Part shown: positions 14,370 through 20,266 of the stretch, piece after piece | Numbering within the stretch: the first letter of the stretch is position 1 | How the letters are laid out: the number at the start of each line of letters is the position of its first letter | Source of the DNA: Eggerthella sp. CAG:209 | GTDB taxonomy: Bacteria; Actinomycetota; Coriobacteriia; Coriobacteriales; Eggerthellaceae | Assembly: GCA_000436075.1 (NCBI GenBank) | Contig: FR884627.1 | Coordinates: 20,516 to 40,781 of the forward strand | Direction: 5' to 3' | DNA: 20,266 nt | Translations under genes and position numbers: made by a program | The notes under the pieces: model-generated | The model's input: the letters and a program-made list of their open reading frames with translations, nothing else | What the model was told of the DNA's origin: nothing | The model's database searches: none

Positions 14370-16907
14370 CTATTCGCTTTTTTCGGCCGTTTTCTTTGCG
14401 GTGGCTTTCTTGGCTGCGGTCTTTTTCTTTGCCGCAGGCTTCTTGGCAGCCTTCTTCGCCTCGGCCTTTTCGGCCTTCTTCTTTGCCGCCTCTTCCTTGG
14501 CGGGGCAATTGAAGTTCGGGCAGAGCTTCCAAGGGCCACGCTGCGTGGTAACGATAACCATAGGAGCACCACAGCTTTCGCATACTTCCTGCGTTGCCGT
14601 AAGCTTGCCATACTGCGGAAGCGGATAGCCCGTTTCGCATTCATCGTAGTTCTCGCAGCGGATGAAGCGCTTCAACGTACGCGGATTCTTACGCGCAATA
14701 AGCTTCTTCTCCAAGCCCTTTTCCTTGCACGTGGGGCAAATACCCACTTCCAAATCGGGCTCTTTGTTTGTTTCGCATTCTGGGTCGATGCACAGAACGC
14801 GCGGCTTGGAGCGGAATGCCGTGACCTTGATCTGAGGCATGCCGCAAACAGGGCACTTCTCTTCCAGTGCCTCGATCTTGCCCTTAGGCAGCGGATAGGT
14901 GACATCGCAATCGGGCCAACCAGCACAGCCGATGAACATTGAGCGCGTTTTCTGCGAAGAGCGCAGCTGCAGATCCTTACCGCACTTGGGGCATGGACCC
15001 ACGTAGGCATCGGCAGCAACGGCGTCCGCCAAAGCATCCTTCACTTCTTCAGAATGAGGAAGCAGGCTTGCCAGCTGCTCGGAAAGCAAATTGCGCGAAT
15101 TGGTTACCACCTCGGTCTTTGTTTTCTGGCCTTCGGCGATATTGTCCATCTCCTCTTCGAGTTCTGCCGTCATTTCAGGATGGGTGATATGAGGCGCGAA
15201 CTTATCGAGGGCATCGCACACTGCCATACCCAGCTGGCTAGGCTCGATAGGATCGTTTTGCACGTACTTCACCGCATACAGACGCTCGATGATGGAATGG
15301 CGGGTGGATTTCGTGCCCAAGCCAAGCTTTTCCATTTCCTGGATCAAGCGACCCTGCGAATAGCGGGCTGGGGGCTTGGTTTGGTCTTTTGTGCAGGTTG
15401 CACCATTGAAGGCTATTTCCTGGCCTTCTTCCAACGCAGGCAGCTGCTCGTCTTTCTTCAGACCATAAGGATAGATGCCGCGAAAACCCGGCTTCACTAA
15501 AACATCGCCCTTAGCCACAAACTCTTCGCCACCCACAACGAGCGAGACCTTCGTGCCTTCCACGATGGCGGCATCGGAGAGCGTTGCCAGGAACCTACGG
15601 GCAATAAGGTTGTAGAGCTTGTACTCCGCCGCAGGAAGGTTGTCGGGCGTTGCCATGGCTGTAGGATAAATAGGCGGATGGTCGGTAGTTTCCTTCTTGC
15701 CGCGTGTTGCATGCAGAGGACCGCCCGAAAGCAGCTGCTTGCAATAGGGGGTGTAAGCGGGATTGCCCATGATTTTCTTCACGGTGTCTGCCAAATCGAG
15801 CGAAGAAGGATACACCGTATTGTCTACACGGGGATAGCTGATATAGCCATCCATGTACAGGCTTTCCGCCAAACGCATGGTTCGTGCAGGGGTAAGACCC
15901 TCAGCAGAAGCTGCCGCCATAAGGCTCGTAGTGTTGAACGGCACGGGAGGTGCCACGGTGCGCTTGCGCTTCGTGATGGACTCAACACGCGCCGAGGTTT
16001 GGCCTTCGACATGGGCCATTACCGCATTGGCTTCCGCTTCAGCTTTAAAACGTGCCGTTGCATGAGGAGCAATGAAGGCATTTTCGTCTTCGTCGAAAGA
16101 GCCTTTGATTACCCAGTAATCTTCAGGAACAAACGCCAAGCGCTCGCGCTCACGGGCAACGATAAGCGCCAGGGTTGGCGTCTGGACGCGGCCAGAAGAA
16201 CGCACGTTGCCGTAACCGGCAAACTTCACCAAGGTAAGGTAGCGCGTAAGCACCGCACCCCAGATGAGATCGATGTCCTGGCGCGAAGCGCCCGCACTAG
16301 CCAAGTTGGTATCGAGCGTTACTAAGTTGCTGAAGGCGTGGGTTATCTCTTCCTTGGTAAATGCAGAATAGCGCGCACGAGAAACGGGTGCCGTGTCGTT
16401 GACCTCTTGAATGCATGAAAGCGCATCCGAACCGATAAGCTCACCTTCACGGTCGAAGTCGGTTGCAATGATGATGGAATCGGCTTTCTTCGCCAAGTTC
16501 TTCAGCGAACGGATAATATCTTTTTCCTTGGGGCGCTTTTCGATAGGCGAATACACCAAATACGGCAGCGCATCCATCTTCCAAGCCTTCAACTCCACAC
16601 CGTCTTCGGTGAAGGGTTTCTTCTTTTTAAAAGGTGGCCTGGGCAGTGTTTTGGGAATATCGGCTTCCATAACTTCGCCATCGGCGGAAACGCCACGCCA
16701 TCCGCCGCGCTTCTTATACACCAGTGCTGTGGCAAAATCGGGTTCCAAAATATGGCCACGAAGGCCAATGGTTACCCAGTCTTCACCATCAACGGTAAAG
16801 CGATATACGGGAGTGGAATATACTTTGTCGGCTTTAGGCTTTGTTGCGCCCAACAAATCTGCGATCTTCTGAGCCGCGTCGTTCTTCTCGGTAACAACCA
16901 GTTTCAC
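14370..16907 (-). CDS. topA: Type IA DNA topoisomerase, archaeal-like, with four zinc modules and a Lys/Ala tail
   Basis: An 845-residue enzyme that relaxes negative supercoils by single-strand passage. The TOPRIM fold holds E7 and the metal triad D150-x-D152-x-x-E155. The catalytic tyrosine is probably Y358 in GYISYPRVDNT. From about residue 638 there are four Cys4 modules (CPKCG, CPVCG, CPTC, CESCG, each with a distal Cys pair), then a Lys/Ala-rich tail of about 40 residues like those of histone-like proteins. The opening residues VVTEKNDAAQKIA and the SYPRVDN active site are closer in my judgement to archaeal-type TopA than to the usual bacterial VESPAKAKTI form. GTG at 16907 has AGGAGG six bases upstream. 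It is separated from the preceding gene by a hairpin-rich 279 bases and ends in a strong terminator. Confidence 0.93.
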   Translation of the reverse strand: MKLVVTEKNDAAQKIADLLGATKPKADKVYSTPVYRFTVDGEDWVTIGLRGHILEPDFATALVYKKRGGWRGVSADGEVMEADIPKTLPRPPFKKKKPFTEDGVELKAWKMDALPYLVYSPIEKRPKEKDIIRSLKNLAKKADSIIIATDFDREGELIGSDALSCIQEVNDTAPVSRARYSAFTKEEITHAFSNLVTLDTNLASAGASRQDIDLIWGAVLTRYLTLVKFAGYGNVRSSGRVQTPTLALIVARERERLAFVPEDYWVIKGSFDEDENAFIAPHATARFKAEAEANAVMAHVEGQTSARVESITKRKRTVAPPVPFNTTSLMAAASAEGLTPARTMRLAESLYMDGYISYPRVDNTVYPSSLDLADTVKKIMGNPAYTPYCKQLLSGGPLHATRGKKETTDHPPIYPTAMATPDNLPAAEYKLYNLIARRFLATLSDAAIVEGTKVSLVVGGEEFVAKGDVLVKPGFRGIYPYGLKKDEQLPALEEGQEIAFNGATCTKDQTKPPARYSQGRLIQEMEKLGLGTKSTRHSIIERLYAVKYVQNDPIEPSQLGMAVCDALDKFAPHITHPEMTAELEEEMDNIAEGQKTKTEVVTNSRNLLSEQLASLLPHSEEVKDALADAVAADAYVGPCPKCGKDLQLRSSQKTRSMFIGCAGWPDCDVTYPLPKGKIEALEEKCPVCGMPQIKVTAFRSKPRVLCIDPECETNKEPDLEVGICPTCKEKGLEKKLIARKNPRTLKRFIRCENYDECETGYPLPQYGKLTATQEVCESCGAPMVIVTTQRGPWKLCPNFNCPAKEEAAKKKAEKAEAKKAAKKPAAKKKTAAKKATAKKTAEKSE

Positions 16908-17104
16908 GCGGTTCCTCCTTTTCTGCCGAGCCTTAAGCCCAGCCGCTATTCACACGGTTTAACCCCGATTTGCTTATTAACGTGTGCGGGGATTTGCTCC
17001 TTTGTTTGGCGGTGCTTTCCAAGCACAGCCTTTACTATGCGGCGAGATAGCGCCGCGCCCGCTACGCCTGGAGCCCCCTCTGCTGCGTAGCAAGATTCAG
17101 CATA
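16908..17104 (-). promoter_or_regulatory. Hairpin-rich leader upstream of topA with a possible -10
   Basis: On the minus strand TATGCT (17104-17099) could be a -10. After it come three successive hairpins: GCTACGC/GCGTAGC (17061-17067 with 17085-17091), GCGGCG/CGCCGC (17039-17044 with 17051-17056) and GTGCTT/AAGCAC (17012-17017 with 17021-17026). Then CACACG (16951-16956) and CGTGTG (16981-16986) form a wider inverted repeat. None is followed by a real T-tract on the minus strand, so I do not call a terminator for the upstream gene. Function is inferred only. Confidence 0.35.
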
Positions 17105-17186
17105 CCCGAATTGAGAAGCTCGAAGCGAAAAACTTGATAACGTATCCGAATAGCCCCGCTGAAAGACCCATCAAAGAAGCGCAGGG

Positions 17187-18509
17187 CTAATTCGTCGCGT
17201 TTTGCAGCCCTTCCTTTTCGCGGTCCAAAACCAAGCGCATGGCTTCGATGGCGCATTCCAACATGGAATCATCGGGCTCGTTGGTGGTTAGGCGCTGCAT
17301 CTGCATACCCGGCCACAAGACGATACGCACCAAGGGATTTTCGGGATGGCTGCCCGCCCACTTCACGGTAATCTCGTATGAAATTCCAGCAATTAAAGGC
17401 ATAAGCGCTATGCGTACCACGATGAGCAGGGCGAATGCGGCAGGCCCGCTGATCCCCCACCCCTCGATGAGCAAATTGAGGGGAATGATGGTGTACACCA
17501 AAATGGCGATGATCATAACCATGATCAAGAATGCCGTACCGCACCGAACATGCAGCCGCGGAAAGCTCCGCGCGTTTTCCGGTGTAAGCTCAAGCCCGTG
17601 CTCGTAGCAGTGGATGGTCTTGTGCTCGGCGCCATGATAGGAAAACATGCGTTTGATATCTTTCATGCGCCCGATCAGCCATACATAAAAGACGAATATC
17701 ACCACACGCATCAAGCCATCGATGATATTCCAGGCCAAGGGGTTGGTTTCGTATTCGCCGACCAGCACATTGGACGCCAATGCCGGCAGGAAGATAAACA
17801 GGCCCACTCCTAAAACCAAGCCCATAACCAGGGAAATTGCCATTTCCGCTTTCCCGAAAAACGGCTCTTCTTCCTCTTTGGCGGCATGAGCAGGAACGCC
17901 TTGCCCCTCGGACGCGTAAAGCGGCCCTTCCTGGCAACCATACGAGCTTTGCTCGTTGGGTTCGGTTACCACCTCAAGCGTTCGCTGGGCACCAAGCGCA
18001 TCGATCATGGTGTCGGGACGTCCGAAATCATGTTTCCAAGAAAACGGAGGGTCTTGTTCGGGCTCGTACCTTCTGGCCCGACTGCCGTCCGATTCTTGTG
18101 AGCCCCCATTGCCAATGAGACCTTGACCCTCGAAATCGTATTCTTGACCGTCGAAGTCGCCGTCGATGCACAAGCCGCCCGCTGCCACTTCTTCGGCAAC
18201 CGTTTCGGCCTGTTCGTCTTCGTCGTCAAACGCATGGTTGGCGGCAATCTCAAGTGCCTTATACCCCAGCACTAATGAATCGACCAAGGCCACGCACCCG
18301 CGCACCAACGGCCAGGAAAGCCACTTGGCGCGCTTTCCCTTCTTGGACAGAGGATGCTCCTCGGAATGCATATGGCCATCAGGCTCACGCACGGCAACAG
18401 CCCAGTTGAGCTTGCCACGCATCATCACGCCTTCGATAAGCGCCTGCCCGCCAATATGGGTGCGGCGTTGGCCGTCTTCGGTGAATGCTCGTTTCAGATC
18501 GCTTCCCAT
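17187..18509 (-). CDS. DUF1385 membrane protein with acidic insertion
   Basis: A 440-residue member of the DUF1385/YqhQ family, whose function is not established. The family hallmark IGGQALIEGVMMRG is at 19-32 and YHGAEHKTIHCYE at 291-303, the latter possibly a metal or catalytic site. About four membrane segments lie near 224-248, 263-280, 325-349 and 355-376. Family members are mostly near 300 residues. The extra length is an Asp/Glu/Gly-rich, low-complexity stretch at about 95-215, between the conserved N-terminal part and the membrane region. The ATG at 18509 begins nine bases after the thyX stop; AAGGGAG, the only ribosome site, overlaps that stop. It is probably translated from the thyX message. 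Confidence 0.92.
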   Translation of the reverse strand: MGSDLKRAFTEDGQRRTHIGGQALIEGVMMRGKLNWAVAVREPDGHMHSEEHPLSKKGKRAKWLSWPLVRGCVALVDSLVLGYKALEIAANHAFDDEDEQAETVAEEVAAGGLCIDGDFDGQEYDFEGQGLIGNGGSQESDGSRARRYEPEQDPPFSWKHDFGRPDTMIDALGAQRTLEVVTEPNEQSSYGCQEGPLYASEGQGVPAHAAKEEEEPFFGKAEMAISLVMGLVLGVGLFIFLPALASNVLVGEYETNPLAWNIIDGLMRVVIFVFYVWLIGRMKDIKRMFSYHGAEHKTIHCYEHGLELTPENARSFPRLHVRCGTAFLIMVMIIAILVYTIIPLNLLIEGWGISGPAAFALLIVVRIALMPLIAGISYEITVKWAGSHPENPLVRIVLWPGMQMQRLTTNEPDDSMLECAIEAMRLVLDREKEGLQNATN

Positions 18510-18518
18510 GGGGAAAGG

Positions 18519-19199
18519 CTACTCCCTTACTACTTTTGGATAGGGGTTTCCGCAGGTCATTTTACCTTCGGGACACACTCCACGAACACAGGGAGCGCCA
18601 GCATCCATAAAGATATAGGGCGCCGTGGGGCGAACAATCTCAAGCATGCGATTGGCAAGCTCTCGGATTTCCCATTGAGCGCGGTTGCAGCAGCGCAAGC
18701 TTAGGAAATGAAGTAACTCGCGAATGTTCATGGTAATGACAATCTTTGTTTCTGCAGCATTGGGCAGAAGATAACGAGCATCTTCGGCGGGAACACCGGC
18801 ATCAAGAAGCTTATGGTACGCATCCACAACAGCATCGATAGCCTCATCGAACACACGGGAGGTATCTTCCTGGGCGGCAACCGTGGGGGGCTTCACCACT
18901 TCGACATCCCCTGCGAACTTAACGTAACGCTGAGATTGCTGGTTGAAGCTGGCCAGACGATGGCGAACCAACTGGTGAGTGAGCGCGCGAGAAACGCCGT
19001 CAACTGCAAAGGTATAGCTCACGTGTTCCAGCGTAGAAAAATGGCCCGATTTCATAATGGTGGAAAGCACGCTTTGCACGCGCTCCGGCGGCATGGTTTC
19101 CATAAGCTCAGTCGCGCCGACGGGGGCATAGCAAAGGCGTGCCGCCGTTGCCACCGCGCGCTCAGGATGTTCGGGGTATTGCAAAAGCTCTACATTCAT
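18519..19199 (-). CDS. thyX: Flavin-dependent thymidylate synthase
   Basis: A 226-residue enzyme that methylates dUMP to dTMP using methylenetetrahydrofolate with FAD and NADPH. The signature RHRxxSxNxxSxRY is exact at 79-92, and the N-terminal HFSTLEHVSYTF segment (53-64) follows the family. The C-terminus has a Cys-containing extension (APCVRGVCPEGKMTCG), seen in some ThyX proteins. The ATG at 19199 has AAAGGA about eight bases upstream, rather than the longer frame from 19259. It heads a thyX-DUF1385 pair. Together with Tmk in the same window it covers the two steps from dUMP to dTDP. Confidence 0.97.
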   Translation of the reverse strand: MNVELLQYPEHPERAVATAARLCYAPVGATELMETMPPERVQSVLSTIMKSGHFSTLEHVSYTFAVDGVSRALTHQLVRHRLASFNQQSQRYVKFAGDVEVVKPPTVAAQEDTSRVFDEAIDAVVDAYHKLLDAGVPAEDARYLLPNAAETKIVITMNIRELLHFLSLRCCNRAQWEIRELANRMLEIVRPTAPYIFMDAGAPCVRGVCPEGKMTCGNPYPKVVRE

Positions 19200-19226
19200 A
19201 GGGCTTGTCCTTTCTCTTCTTGCGCC

Positions 19227-19232
19227 ATAATA
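19227..19232 (-). promoter_or_regulatory. Possible -10 of thyX
   Basis: TATTAT on the minus strand lies about 27 bases before the thyX ATG. A matching -35 is not evident. Weak evidence. Confidence 0.3.
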
Positions 19233-19311
19233 GCGAACCACTCTTGAGCAGCCGCCCACAACAGGACGGTTCGCGGAAAGAACACGCTAATGGGCGGCGG
19301 AAGGACGCACC

Positions 19312-19357
19312 AACAAATGATGCGCCTCTGAAGAATTATTCCTCTGAGGCGCATCAT
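19312..19357 (-). terminator. Perfect 12-pair hairpin after the flavin reductase-rubredoxin gene
   Basis: ATGATGCGCCTC (19317-19328) and GAGGCGCATCAT (19346-19357) are exact reverse complements around a 17-base loop that can itself form GAAT/ATTC. On the minus strand TTTGTT follows, 60 bases after the gene's stop. Likely a terminator isolating it from thyX, though the T-tract is short. Confidence 0.65.
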
Positions 19358-19417
19358 GTTAACGCTTGCTTCCCTTTCGAGAGGGCATTGCAGCTGTGCT
19401 CGTTGCCGAGATCGGAC

Positions 19418-20083
19418 CTACAGCTCTATACGCTCAAACAAGTCCTTACCCACTCCGCATATCGGGCAGATGAAGTCTTCTGGAAGCTCGTCGACGTATT
19501 CGATATGACCGCAAACCGTGCAACGCCATGCGAACGTACGACCTGCCGCAGGGTCCGATTCTTCTTTCTTCGCAGGAGCATCTTCATTGAAACTCGGCGC
19601 CTTCGGCGGTGTTTTGCCTCCTTTGACCTTATGATAATAGGCATAGGTCATAGGTTCTTCGCTCTCAAGAGATGCAGCATCAGCAACTGAGCCAATAAAA
19701 AGCACATGGGATCCCAGATCGATCTCCTGTTCAACCTTTACCGAAAAGCGAGCACAAACCTGCTCGGCAACATAAGGGATACCCTGCGCGGACGTTTCGG
19801 TCGTAAAACCCGAAAACTTATCGGTGTCAGCGCTTGAATGGAACCCGAAGGCCCCAATAAGCTCCATCGAGGCGGATTGATCGAGTACGGTAACCTCGAA
19901 CGCGCCCGTTTCGCGCACGCCTTGTGTGGTGAAATTATCTTTGTTCAACGCAATGCTTGCCTGAGCTGGGCTGCTCGTAACCTGCGTAAACGTGTTTGCC
20001 ACGCAACCAACAGGTTTTCCATCCCTCAAGGAGCTAACCAGGTACATGCCGTAGGTTAGCGATCGAAATGCAGTTTTATCCAT
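19418..20083 (-). CDS. Flavin reductase-rubredoxin fusion (high-molecular-weight rubredoxin, Hrb-like)
   Basis: A 221-residue protein in two parts. Residues about 1-150 form an FMN-binding flavin-reductase-like domain. A Lys/Pro-rich linker (152-180) leads to a compact rubredoxin with iron ligands C188, C191 (CTVCG) and C206, C209 (CPICG). In Moorella the protein with this layout, Hrb, passes electrons from NADH to the flavodiiron protein FprA, which reduces oxygen or nitric oxide; a similar protective role is inferred here. No FprA gene is in the window. The ATG at 20083 is chosen because GGGAGG lies ten bases upstream and the fold starts there; the frame also runs to 20119. It is apparently a single-gene unit with its own promoter and terminator. 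Confidence 0.92.
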   Translation of the reverse strand: MDKTAFRSLTYGMYLVSSLRDGKPVGCVANTFTQVTSSPAQASIALNKDNFTTQGVRETGAFEVTVLDQSASMELIGAFGFHSSADTDKFSGFTTETSAQGIPYVAEQVCARFSVKVEQEIDLGSHVLFIGSVADAASLESEEPMTYAYYHKVKGGKTPPKAPSFNEDAPAKKEESDPAAGRTFAWRCTVCGHIEYVDELPEDFICPICGVGKDLFERIEL

Positions 20084-20119
20084 AGCTCCCAAACCTCCCC
20101 TTTGCTTAGTTGTGATCAT

Positions 20120-20147
20120 AGAATACGAATTTTATAAGTTACAGCAA
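20120..20147 (-). promoter_or_regulatory. Probable promoter of the Hrb-like gene
   Basis: On the minus strand TTGCTG (20147-20142) and TATTCT (20125-20120) are spaced by 16 bases in AT-rich DNA, with the start codon about 36 bases downstream. TATGAT at 20118-20113 is an alternative -10. Confidence 0.4.
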
Positions 20148-20158
20148 GAAACGCCTGG

Positions 20159-20266
20159 TTAACGGGCCTGTTTCTTGGTGCTTTTCTTATTCCGCAAGTA
20201 TTTCAACCCTTTCTGGGCTAACTGACTACCCGCAGCCACCGCCGCCCCCGCAGCGCTTTTCGCAAG
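20159..20266 (-). CDS. C-terminal end of an unidentified gene, cut by the right edge
   Basis: The minus strand is open from the window edge for 35 codons to a TAA at 20159-20161. The peptide is Ala-rich, then strongly basic (YLRNKKSTKKQAR at the end), like the C-terminus of a soluble or nucleic-acid-associated protein. No domain is left to identify it. It ends about 75 bases before the Hrb-like start, with no clear terminator between them. Confidence 0.6.
   Translation of the reverse strand, partial: LAKSAAGAAVAAGSQLAQKGLKYLRNKKSTKKQAR

Overview
The window is about 20 kb of ordinary chromosomal DNA of medium GC. It probably comes from an anaerobic actinobacterium of the Coriobacteriia (Eggerthellales/Coriobacteriales type). 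This placement is an inference. It rests on the mixture of genes: a tmk-holB-ricT block as in Firmicutes, ThyX, an archaeal-like type IA topoisomerase, a two-subunit class I fumarase, tandem DegV proteins and a high-molecular-weight-rubredoxin-like flavoprotein. GTG starts are frequent and Shine-Dalgarno sites are strong. No phage, transposase, CRISPR array or rRNA gene was seen.

Left end (1-2277): a membrane family-2 glycosyltransferase, cut by the left edge, reads on the minus strand. Its 5' leader looks like a transcription attenuator, with two mutually exclusive pairings. Facing away from it on the plus strand are a single-domain cupin and a small acidic orphan protein. Each has a perfect TATAAT and they share a 12-base promoter core.

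2278-2930: a long stretch without genes holds a MITE-like pair of 43-base inverted repeats. It is followed by a strong terminator and tRNA-Thr(TGT), read on the minus strand.

Minus-strand run 6955-3029: two tandem DegV lipid-binding proteins, then a 3-hydroxyisobutyrate-dehydrogenase-like protein with an eroded active site and a Cys/His-rich tail, then a PflX-type radical SAM protein.

Minus-strand run 14181-7098 is a tightly packed probable operon: malate dehydrogenase, fumarase alpha, fumarase beta, thymidylate kinase, DNA polymerase III delta', RicT with a long basic tail, and nicotinate phosphoribosyltransferase. Gaps are 22 bases or less, or the genes overlap. It combines the malate-fumarate segment of a reductive or branched TCA route with dTMP phosphorylation, clamp-loader assembly, Fe-S/RNA-processing control and NAD salvage.

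Upstream of it (minus strand, 19199-14370): ThyX, a DUF1385 membrane protein with an acidic insertion, and TopA. TopA follows a hairpin-rich leader and ends in a clear terminator. ThyX makes the dTMP that Tmk then phosphorylates. At the right end are a flavin reductase-rubredoxin fusion with its own promoter and terminator, and the last 35 codons of an unidentified gene.

The best leads are the glycosyltransferase leader, the metal-tail dehydrogenase homologue, the inverted-repeat element and the hairpin-rich topA leader. Most of the rest is conserved housekeeping.
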